Shown here: positions 6,400-12,301 of the stretch, piece after piece | Layout: the number at the start of each line of letters is the position of its first letter | Position numbering within the stretch: position 1 is the stretch's first letter | NCBI GenBank assembly: GCA_002331045.1 | Contig: DCYK01000029.1 | Coordinates: 1-16,899, forward strand | DNA length: 16,899 bases | Reading direction: 5' to 3' | Origin: Candidatus Saccharibacteria bacterium UBA2112 | Lineage (GTDB): Bacteria > Patescibacteriota > Saccharimonadia > Saccharimonadales > Saccharimonadaceae | The notes under the pieces: generated by a model | Told to the model about the DNA's origin: nothing | The model's database searches: none | The model's input: only the letters and a program-made list of their open reading frames with translations | Program-made: the position numbers and the translations under genes

Positions 6400-6426
6400 T
6401 GCTACAATGAAACAGTAAATAAGGAG
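6400..6426 (+). promoter_or_regulatory. Extended -10 and ribosome site of the 65-aa membrane protein gene
   Basis: TGC-TACAAT (6400-6408) is an extended -10 with no clear -35. AAGGAG (6421-6426) lies eight bases before the ATG at 6435. Unlike many genes here, this one has a normal short leader. Confidence 0.6.
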
Positions 6427-6434
6427 AACCTATT

Positions 6435-6632
6435 ATGGCAAAAAAAGATAAGATCAAGGTCGTCACGGATAATAGCACGTTGAGCTTCGTTGGTTTTGTT
6501 GCGTATGTCGGTGCGGTCGTTTACTTTTTGGAGGGGGCGAAACATATTGGCGACGTTATTTATGCATTTATTGAAGCGTTGGTATGGCCCGGTATCGTTG
6601 TCTATTATGTGTTGACGAATCTTGGCGCCTAG
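6435..6632 (+). CDS. Small membrane protein of unknown function
   Basis: A 65-residue product I cannot assign to a family. It has a basic start (MAKKDKIK), then two hydrophobic segments (about 16-33 and 42-62) separated by a short polar turn (EGAKHIGD), so a two-helix hairpin in the membrane is likely. Its own extended -10, good ribosome site and dedicated terminator directly after the stop indicate a real, independently transcribed gene. It is divergent from the aldo/keto reductase gene, with about 120 bp between them. Confidence 0.75.
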   Translation: MAKKDKIKVVTDNSTLSFVGFVAYVGAVVYFLEGAKHIGDVIYAFIEALVWPGIVVYYVLTNLGA

Positions 6633-6653
6633 CCAGCTTTCTTGTTATCAATG

Positions 6654-6681
6654 AAAAACTCCTCTATACGGGGAGTTTTTT
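6654..6681. terminator. Bidirectional terminator between convergent genes
   Basis: Stem AAAAACTCC/GGAGTTTTT (6654-6662 with 6672-6680), 9-nt loop, T runs on both strands. It serves the 65-aa gene and the opposing 189-aa gene. Confidence 0.85.
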
Positions 6682-6690
6682 GGCTATTAC

Positions 6691-7260
6691 TTACTGAAAC
6701 CTCAATTTTTGTGCCAAGGCTTGATTTTCCTCAAGTGTGCCGTCTAATACACTTGTTTTGTAGCTCGACAAAATATACCAATTATTTCCGTTCATGATAT
6801 TGAGTTGGTTGAAGCTTGGTACATAATAAGCACGATCACCGAGCTCGTCGACATCAACTGCTTCCGGCGGTTTATTGACCTCGAATTCTTGCTGATTATT
6901 ACCGGCGCCGATATCATTTTTGGCGATTCGTGCGAGGAGTAGCGCCGTACCTTTCGTCACCTTGTCGGGGCCGGTACCGGATTGCGCAGTCAGGCTACAG
7001 GTGGTGACGAACAGATTACTATTCGAATTACCGGCTTTGACTGGTGTTGTACCCGATACTGTTCCGCCAAAATGATCGACAACAACTTTTTTGGTTAAGA
7101 TGTCACAGGCGTCTATCTGCAAAAAAGCGTTAGTACTGTCGTTTGAGCCCGTCTGGTTTGCCTGTTGGTTTCTTGGGTCTGTTAAATTGACGATGGCAGC
7201 AATAACGCCAATAATGATCAACGCGACGCCCGAAATGATGACAATAATACGATTATTCAC
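6691..7260 (-). CDS. N-terminally anchored extracytoplasmic protein, unknown function
   Basis: A 189-aa protein with one N-terminal membrane helix (about 5-27), a Gln/Asn/Ser-rich linker, and an outward-facing domain beginning around ACDILTKKVVVDHFGG. The pattern of an early Cys in a D-x-C-D-I-L-T context and a second Cys in TTCSLT recalls the layout of DUF3558-like actinobacterial surface proteins, but I cannot confirm membership. No lipobox is visible. The start is GTG at 7260 behind AGAGAG; an extended -10 TGC-TACAGT lies on the minus strand at 7294-7302. Transcription ends at the shared terminator at 6654-6681. Confidence 0.7.
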   Translation of the reverse strand: MNNRIIVIISGVALIIIGVIAAIVNLTDPRNQQANQTGSNDSTNAFLQIDACDILTKKVVVDHFGGTVSGTTPVKAGNSNSNLFVTTCSLTAQSGTGPDKVTKGTALLLARIAKNDIGAGNNQQEFEVNKPPEAVDVDELGDRAYYVPSFNQLNIMNGNNWYILSSYKTSVLDGTLEENQALAQKLRFQ

Positions 7261-7293
7261 GGTACTCTCTTTGGTTAACGTATATACATAACC

Positions 7294-7302
7294 ACTGTAG
7301 CA
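7294..7302 (-). promoter_or_regulatory. Extended -10 of the 189-aa protein gene
   Basis: TGC-TACAGT on the minus strand, about 34 bp upstream of the GTG start. This matches the TGC-TAnAnT form seen at several other genes in the window. Confidence 0.55.
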
Positions 7303-7306
7303 TGAA

Positions 7307-7813
7307 ATGGATGTCGGGCGTATACTATTTGTAGTGAATGCTTTTATACAATTTATTGCTGATGGAACAGTACTGCTTGTTGTGGCGGTAGCGATCTATG
7401 TGTTGGTGACAAAAATCCCAAACAAAGAGAAATACGCTGCCTATAGTCGTATCTTGATGGCAGGACTAACAGCCTTCTTGGTGGCGAAATTGCTAGCGAC
7501 GGTGTATCAACCGGCAACCGAACGACCATTTGAATTGCTTGGCGTGGCGCCTGGCGCAGCTTTCTTGGATAATCCAGGCTTTCCCTCTGACCATGCTTTA
7601 TTCGTAACAGCAATTTTTTTGGCCGTGTGGTTTGAAACGCGTGCTCGTGTGGTTGCGGGTATTTTACTCATCCTGGTCATTGTAGTCGGTATCGGTCGTG
7701 TAGCGGCACTGGTACACACACCACTGGATGTTATTGGTGGAGTGATTGCGGCGCTCATTGGCTCGATATGGTATTTTACGGCACCGCGCACCCGATCAAC
7801 TCGGGTTAAATAA
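7307..7813 (+). CDS. PAP2-family membrane phosphatase
   Basis: A 168-aa integral membrane phosphatase, probably acting on lipid phosphates such as undecaprenyl pyrophosphate or phosphatidate; the substrate is inferred from the family. The three PAP2 signature motifs are visible: Lys61 with Arg73-Pro74, PSDH (93-96, normally PSGH), and Arg131...His137...Asp141 (GRVAALVHTPLD). About five membrane helices surround them. Asp in place of Gly in PSGH is known in some members but is a variant. The start is uncertain: ATG 7307 has no ribosome site, whereas an in-frame GTG at 7334 sits 7 nt after a TATACT box (7321-7326) and would give a leaderless 159-aa form with the motifs intact. Confidence 0.88.
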   Translation: MDVGRILFVVNAFIQFIADGTVLLVVAVAIYVLVTKIPNKEKYAAYSRILMAGLTAFLVAKLLATVYQPATERPFELLGVAPGAAFLDNPGFPSDHALFVTAIFLAVWFETRARVVAGILLILVIVVGIGRVAALVHTPLDVIGGVIAALIGSIWYFTAPRTRSTRVK

Positions 7814-7840
7814 CGCTTGGCCGAGGAAATAGCCTATGCT

Positions 7841-7868
7841 TTGAGTGTGATTATCCCCATGCTAAAAT
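7841..7868 (+). promoter_or_regulatory. Promoter of the multispanning membrane protein gene
   Basis: TTGAGT (7841-7846), 16 bp, then TGC-TAAAAT (7860-7868), an extended -10. The start ATG (7879) follows after 10 nt; GAGG at about 7869-7872 also fits as a ribosome site. Confidence 0.6.
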
Positions 7869-7878
7869 GAGGATAATT

Positions 7879-8379
7879 ATGGCAACCGAGGATGATTCAA
7901 CAGTTGTCGCGTCTCGTTGGGGCGGCATCATCGAGCTGCAGCCGCAGCAACTCATACGTGTGGCGATACTCGGCCTAGTAACGGGTATTGTAGCGTGGCT
8001 AGTGACGCTCTTTATGCAGGATGTTGTGCTGTCGGCATTATCGTGTGGCGAGGCAACGGGTGTGACCTGCGAAGAAATGACTGCTGACTTGGCATCTATT
8101 ATTGGCACGGTTGTTGCGGGTGTAGTTGGGTTACTGGGACTTGTAAAACTTGGCGTATACCGGCCGATAATTGTCGTTGTGGCGGCACTTATTTGTCTGT
8201 GGCAATTAGCCGTGTGGACAGATGGTCTGCAATGGTACGAAGCGATCGCATGGTACGGAGCACTCTATGCAATATTATATGTATTATTTGCCTGGTTAGT
8301 CCGACCACGCTCACTTGTCATTGTACTCTTGGCTGTTATTCCTACGGTCGTTCTGATCAGGTTACTGTCGGTGCTATAA
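7879..8379 (+). CDS. Multispanning membrane protein, unknown function
   Basis: A 166-aa protein with a short polar N terminus and about four to five hydrophobic segments (near 25-45, 68-92, 93-107, 115-135 and 140-160 from this start). Two cysteines (in SCGEATGVTCEE) lie in the first loop and could pair outside the membrane. I do not recognise a family. ATG 7879 is preferred because GAGG stands at good spacing; the upstream ATG at 7867 overlaps the predicted -10 box. The stop lies just before the rmuC promoter. Confidence 0.75.
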   Translation: MATEDDSTVVASRWGGIIELQPQQLIRVAILGLVTGIVAWLVTLFMQDVVLSALSCGEATGVTCEEMTADLASIIGTVVAGVVGLLGLVKLGVYRPIIVVVAALICLWQLAVWTDGLQWYEAIAWYGALYAILYVLFAWLVRPRSLVIVLLAVIPTVVLIRLLSVL

Positions 8380-8380
8380 T
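8372..8380 (+). promoter_or_regulatory. rmuC promoter (extended -10, leaderless)
   Basis: TGC-TATAAT (8372-8380), a consensus extended -10, overlaps the upstream stop. Six bases later comes the rmuC ATG, leaving no room for a Shine-Dalgarno. Confidence 0.7.
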
Positions 8381-8386
8381 AAACAT

Positions 8387-9460
8387 ATGGATAATATAGT
8401 GTTCGGGGCCATATTGCTGATTGTTATAGTGATTTTTGGTGGTATTGTTCTGCAGTTGTTGTCACGCTTGCGGGAGATTCAGCGAGGAGGCTCCTCGGTA
8501 GATCTTATCAAGAGTGATGTGACAGAGCTGAATAGGTCAATTACCAAACTGCAAGACAGCATGGGCGACAAATTGGAACGTAATAATTTATCTGTCCAGC
8601 AATCGGTGCAAAAGCAGTTGACTGAGAGTGCCAAGCTGGTTGCAGACGTAACGCAACGACTCGCAAAATTGGACGAAACGAATCGACGTGTGGTGGATGT
8701 TGCGACCGAGCTGAAAACACTACAAAATGTTTTGCAGAATCCCAAGCAGCGAGGTGTATTCGGCGAGTTTTATTTAGAAAGTGTCATGGAAAATGTACTG
8801 CCTCCAAAGCAGTATCAGATGCAGTACAAGTTTGCTGACGGTAAAATTGTCGACGCGGTGATTTTCTTGGAAAAAGGGCAGATTTTACCAATTGACAGCA
8901 AGTTTAGCCTGGAAAACTATAATCGTATGGTCGATGCCAAGGATAAGACCGAACGTGATCGCTTGCTAGCAAAGGTGAGAGCTGATTTGAAGGGCCGTAT
9001 TGACGAAACGGCAGAGTATATTCGCCCCAGCGAAAAGACAATGGATTTTGCCTTTATGTTTATACCGAGTGAGTCACTGTACTATGATTTGTTAATTAAT
9101 AATGTCGGGGTGAGCAGTAAAGATCTTATCGAGTATGCTTTTCGTGATAAGCGAGTTATTATTGTCAGTCCAACGAGTTTTATGGCGTATTTGCAGACGG
9201 TATTACAAGGACTTCGAAGTCTGCAGATTGAAGAACAAGCCAAGGATATCCAGGTACGGGTCGGCAAGCTTGGTCAACATATTGGCAGGTTCGAGACATT
9301 TATGCAGAAGCTAGGTAATTCACTTGGGACAACCGTCAGTCATTTCAATAGTGCACATAGAGAGCTTGGAAAAGTCGATAAAGATATTATCAAAATTGCC
9401 AACCGAGAAAAGAGTGTAGAGCCCTTACTACTTGATAAGCCGACCGCAGATGACGAGTAG
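8387..9460 (+). CDS. rmuC: RmuC-family DNA recombination protein
   Basis: A 357-aa RmuC homologue, a nuclease-like protein reported to limit recombination between inverted repeats. The layout is typical: one N-terminal membrane helix (about 4-24), a long coiled coil (about 35-118), then the conserved core beginning VFGEFYLESVMENVLPP. In the core, Asp156 (DGKIVDAVIF) and Asp170-x-Lys172 (PIDSKFSLENY) match the PD-(D/E)xK-like site proposed for the family. The C-terminal part forms further coiled coil. It is somewhat shorter than proteobacterial RmuC. The start is fixed by the TATAAT box six bases upstream. A bidirectional terminator lies about 130 bp downstream. Confidence 0.92.
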   Translation: MDNIVFGAILLIVIVIFGGIVLQLLSRLREIQRGGSSVDLIKSDVTELNRSITKLQDSMGDKLERNNLSVQQSVQKQLTESAKLVADVTQRLAKLDETNRRVVDVATELKTLQNVLQNPKQRGVFGEFYLESVMENVLPPKQYQMQYKFADGKIVDAVIFLEKGQILPIDSKFSLENYNRMVDAKDKTERDRLLAKVRADLKGRIDETAEYIRPSEKTMDFAFMFIPSESLYYDLLINNVGVSSKDLIEYAFRDKRVIIVSPTSFMAYLQTVLQGLRSLQIEEQAKDIQVRVGKLGQHIGRFETFMQKLGNSLGTTVSHFNSAHRELGKVDKDIIKIANREKSVEPLLLDKPTADDE

Positions 9461-9588
9461 TTATGCGAGATGAGTTAATAAAGAAGCGCGGGTATGACGC
9501 GGCAATTCAGGGTAAGTGATCCAGCCGTGTGCTACCTAGTAATAGGCGTCAGGTCGCTATGAAGTCTGAATTAACAACGAGCTGGAAT

Positions 9589-9621
9589 AAAAAACAATCC
9601 CATGAAAATGGGATTGTTTTT
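9589..9621. terminator. Bidirectional terminator between rmuC and the MIP gene
   Basis: A 13-bp perfect stem, AAAACAATCCCAT/ATGGGATTGTTTT (9591-9603 with 9608-9620), loop GAAA, with T runs on both strands. Confidence 0.88.
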
Positions 9622-9637
9622 AATACGAGTGTTGTTA

Positions 9638-10453
9638 CTATTTGGTTTCAACGACGTCACGGAGAGCAAAGCCGATGACACCACCGACAAGTGGGGCGCC
9701 AAGGTACGTAACAACCGCAAACCAGTCAATGTCAGTCCAGTCAACTGCTGAAGCAGCCAAGGCAATTGCAGGGTTGATTGCTACTTGTCCACCAACATAG
9801 CTGGCAACGATGCCGGCAATAAATGCGGCGACAAAGAAACCGAAACCGATGGTGAGCGCACGAGTGACACGGTCTGTTGTTGCGCGGTAAACACTAGCAA
9901 ATGCGAAGGCAAAAATGCTAGCACCGAGTACTTCTGCTGCAAAGATGTACCATTTGGTTTCTTCTGCGAGCGGTACGAGGCTAAAGACCTCACGGAGCGG
10001 CTGAGTGACCGCACCTGCTTCGACGGGTGCACCGTTTAGATACGTTGATAGAAGTACGAATGCCGCGCCTGCACCAAGCAGCTGGGCTGCGAGATATCCG
10101 ACGGTGCGTAGGTGATCGAGCCGACGAGTGACCCATGCACCAACAGTGATGAGTGGGTTAAGATGCGCGCCAGACAATGTACCGACCATCAAGACGAGGG
10201 CAACAAGAACGAAGCCCATAACGAGCGGGTCGCCGCCCCTGATGAGTAAGAACGCGCTGACAAGTGCAAACGCACCAATGAATTCGCCAATAAATGATGA
10301 AGAAAGATCACTATTGAGCATGCGTAACTTTGAGGTTGGTGCTGATGATGCACTTGCTGTTTCTGTCTTGACAGTTGTTACGGTTGTTTTTGTGGGTTGG
10401 CTTTTTGACCGGGTGGTCTTTTTGGCAGCCGAGCCGGCTTTTCGTGTCGCCAT
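9638..10453 (-). CDS. MIP/aquaporin-family channel with atypical selectivity residues
   Basis: A 271-aa membrane channel of the major intrinsic protein family. Two half-helix motifs are visible: SGAHLNPLITVG (NPL at 99-101, normally NPA) and GGQVAINPAIALA (NPA at 227-229). Six hydrophobic helices fit around them. The residue after the second NPA is Ile230, where most aquaporins and glycerol channels have the selectivity-filter Arg (NPAR), so conduction may differ from a standard water channel. Residues 1-45 are a low-complexity Lys/Thr/Ser/Ala-rich extension that should be cytoplasmic. The start at 10453 has AAGGAGG upstream, and TGG-TATACT (10490-10498, minus) is a likely extended -10. Water, glycerol or small neutral solutes are possible substrates. 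Confidence 0.88.
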   Translation of the reverse strand: MATRKAGSAAKKTTRSKSQPTKTTVTTVKTETASASSAPTSKLRMLNSDLSSSFIGEFIGAFALVSAFLLIRGGDPLVMGFVLVALVLMVGTLSGAHLNPLITVGAWVTRRLDHLRTVGYLAAQLLGAGAAFVLLSTYLNGAPVEAGAVTQPLREVFSLVPLAEETKWYIFAAEVLGASIFAFAFASVYRATTDRVTRALTIGFGFFVAAFIAGIVASYVGGQVAINPAIALAASAVDWTDIDWFAVVTYLGAPLVGGVIGFALRDVVETK

Positions 10454-10489
10454 GTGGAATTCCCTCCTTAATAGAAATTATGATGCTAG

Positions 10490-10498
10490 TATACCATA
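10490..10498 (-). promoter_or_regulatory. Extended -10 of the MIP gene
   Basis: TGG-TATACT on the minus strand, 37 bp upstream of the ATG, leaving a normal leader that contains AAGGAGG. It is divergent from the promoter at 10554. Confidence 0.6.
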
Positions 10499-10553
10499 AC
10501 CACTCGGTATGTCGAGTTTTACTGTTTTTTTAGCAATTCCGATAATGAGTGAG

Positions 10554-10559
10554 TATAAT
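10554..10559 (+). promoter_or_regulatory. -10 box of the 79-aa gene (leaderless)
   Basis: TATAAT, seven bases before ATG 10567. No ribosome site is present in between and no clear -35 is visible. Confidence 0.55.
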
Positions 10560-10566
10560 AAAAGCA

Positions 10567-10806
10567 ATGGGGATTATCGTTAAACAAACCGAAAACCGCA
10601 GCGAGCTGCAAAAGCGTATCGCAAAAGAGCTGAGCGATAAAGCGAAAAAAAAGAATCCAAATCCTGCCGATCTGCCGGATGGTGTTGAGGATGCCGCTTA
10701 TACAAAAGACACCAAACAAACAACGAGCCTCGCATGGGTATGGATACTCATCACTATTGTTGGTGTCGGAGCTCTTGTTTGGTTCGTTGTGGCATCTGGC
10801 AATTAG
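10567..10806 (+). CDS. Small tail-anchored membrane protein, unknown function
   Basis: A 79-aa product with a highly charged, cytoplasmic N-terminal part (residues 1-50, a likely amphipathic helix near ENRSELQKRIAKELSDKAKKK) and one C-terminal membrane helix (about 53-75). I do not recognise the family. The ATG at 10567 is chosen over an in-frame GTG at 10549 because the TATAAT box lies between them, seven bases before the ATG. It precedes pheS by 27 bp, but a separate TATAAT before pheS suggests independent transcription as well. Confidence 0.72.
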   Translation: MGIIVKQTENRSELQKRIAKELSDKAKKKNPNPADLPDGVEDAAYTKDTKQTTSLAWVWILITIVGVGALVWFVVASGN

Positions 10807-10819
10807 GCGTCGGTTCCTC

Positions 10820-10825
10820 TATAAT
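10820..10825 (+). promoter_or_regulatory. -10 box of the pheS operon (leaderless or nearly so)
   Basis: TATAAT, eight bases before the pheS ATG. A weak -35 candidate, TGGCAA (10797-10802), lies 17 bp upstream. AAGGA sits too close to the ATG for usual Shine-Dalgarno spacing. Confidence 0.55.
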
Positions 10826-10833
10826 GAAAGGAA

Positions 10834-11871
10834 ATGGCGAATACTGACACGGTCCAACAAGAACTGCTCGCGCGTATTCACGACAGCGAACAGCCGCATG
10901 AGGTCCTGCGGGCACCGGAACTTCGCGCACTTGCGGATGGGTTAAAGACATTACCGCCTGAACAACGTGCTGACGCGGGCCGTGCTCTTAATCAACTGAA
11001 AAAGTCACTTCAGGTAGCGATTGAACAGCGTCAGGCCGAATTGCTTGATCGTGATGTGACACCGATTGACGTAACGGCCCCGTTTGATGTGAATAGCGAT
11101 AGGCCATCACTTTTGCCGACTGAAAACGGTACGGTTCATCCGATTAGTCGTGAGATACAGGTGATGAGCGATATTTTGCAACGCATGGGCTTTATGGTGT
11201 TCGAGTCTCGCGAAATTGATGATCAGTATCACATGTTTGAATCGCTAAATTTTCCAGCCGGCCATCCAGCGCGGGACGATTTTGATACGTTTATGACAGT
11301 TCAGACAGACAAAGATGGCGAGCCGCTCATCGCTCCTGCCCATACCAGTACGATGCAAAACCGCATTATGCGCGAGTTAAAACCACAGCTTGAAGCCGGC
11401 CAGCCGATCGCTGCAGCTTCGATCGATCGTGTTTTTCGAAACGAAGATTTGGACCCGCGCCACGAGCATACCTTTTATCAGCACGAAGGCATTTACGTTG
11501 ATAAAAATATTCATGCAGGTATGCTGGTGGCAACGCTCAAAACGTTTCTGGAAAGCTACTATCAAAAATCCTTGGACGTCCGTGTCAATCCATTTTATTT
11601 TCCGTTTACCGAACCGTCATTTGAATTTTCGATGAGTTGCCCATTTTGCGAAGGTGGAGGCTGTGCTGTCTGTTCGCAGAGTGGCTGGATTGAAATACTT
11701 GGCTGTGGCATGATTCATCCAAATGTATTAAAGATGGCTGGTATTGATCCAGAAGTCTATACGGGATTTGCTTGGGGTGGAGGTGTTGATCGACTTGTTA
11801 TGATGAAGCATGGCATCGAGGATGTTCGCTATTTCCAATCAGCAAAGTTAGACTTTTTGAGGCAGTTTTAG
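10834..11871 (+). CDS. pheS: Phenylalanine--tRNA ligase alpha subunit
   Basis: Catalytic subunit of the alpha2-beta2 class II enzyme that charges tRNA-Phe in the cytoplasm. The 345-aa sequence has the N-terminal coiled-coil arm (about 1-85), class II motif 2 (about 199-219: RVFRNEDLDPRHEHTFYQHE) and motif 3 (GFAWGGGVDR, 311-320, with Asp where Glu is common). The TEPSFEFSM segment is followed by a Cys4 knuckle (Cys269, 272, 277, 280) as in many Gram-positive PheS proteins, probably zinc-binding. It opens the pheS-flavoprotein-pheT operon; the next gene starts one base after its stop. Confidence 0.97.
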   Translation: MANTDTVQQELLARIHDSEQPHEVLRAPELRALADGLKTLPPEQRADAGRALNQLKKSLQVAIEQRQAELLDRDVTPIDVTAPFDVNSDRPSLLPTENGTVHPISREIQVMSDILQRMGFMVFESREIDDQYHMFESLNFPAGHPARDDFDTFMTVQTDKDGEPLIAPAHTSTMQNRIMRELKPQLEAGQPIAAASIDRVFRNEDLDPRHEHTFYQHEGIYVDKNIHAGMLVATLKTFLESYYQKSLDVRVNPFYFPFTEPSFEFSMSCPFCEGGGCAVCSQSGWIEILGCGMIHPNVLKMAGIDPEVYTGFAWGGGVDRLVMMKHGIEDVRYFQSAKLDFLRQF

Positions 11872-11872
11872 T

Positions 11873-12301
11873 ATGAACGATGACATCAAAACACTAGAGC
11901 GCAATGACTACATGACACTGGCAACGGTTAGTGAGGATGGTAGTCCATGGGCGACACCAGTGAAGTTTGGCTACCACGACGGTCTAGTGTATTGGCGTTC
12001 GGATCCCACCGCTACCCATAGCCAGAATATCGAACGAGACGGACGAGTGTCTATGAGCGTGTATGATCCGCAGTCACGACCAGGCTTTGAGGAATTGCAG
12101 GCAGTGTATATTCAATCACAAGCAACACGACTTGATGATGAACAAACGCAGGATATTTTGCAGAAAATTGGTGATATGTTTAGCGATAAAGATACCCATT
12201 CGCCCGTATATGGCGCGCCAATTGGTAAAACTGACCAGCAAAGATCATCCGATAATCGCTTTTATAGGTTTTATGATGCAGGAAATGGAGTAGAGCGATG
12301 A
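11873..12301 (+). CDS. Pyridoxamine 5'-phosphate oxidase-like (flavin split-barrel) protein
   Basis: A 142-aa protein of the PNPOx-like split beta-barrel fold, which binds FMN, F420 or heme in related families. The N-terminal block LERNDYMTLATVSEDGSPWATPVKFGYHDGLVYWRSD is the usual first half of this barrel (strand, SxDGxPWxxPV, strand). SQNIERDGRVSMSVYD matches the next conserved block. Cofactor and substrate cannot be decided from sequence; it is too short for a classic PdxH. It is wedged between pheS (1-bp gap) and pheT (ATGA overlap of 4 bp), so it must be co-transcribed and probably translationally coupled with the synthetase subunits. No link between this fold and tRNA charging is known to me. 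Confidence 0.85.
   Translation: MNDDIKTLERNDYMTLATVSEDGSPWATPVKFGYHDGLVYWRSDPTATHSQNIERDGRVSMSVYDPQSRPGFEELQAVYIQSQATRLDDEQTQDILQKIGDMFSDKDTHSPVYGAPIGKTDQQRSSDNRFYRFYDAGNGVER

Noticed and set aside
7353..7791. Open frames on the minus strand opposite the PAP2 gene
   Set aside because: The plus-strand frame carries all PAP2 motifs; the minus-strand frames show none.
9463..9519. An 18-codon frame (MRDELIKKRGYDAAIQGK) after rmuC
   Set aside because: It is too short to judge, with no own ribosome site and no recognisable family. It could be a remnant, but support is insufficient.
10128..10499. A 123-codon plus-strand frame opposite the MIP gene
   Set aside because: It is a shadow of the clearly coding opposite strand and covers the MIP promoter.
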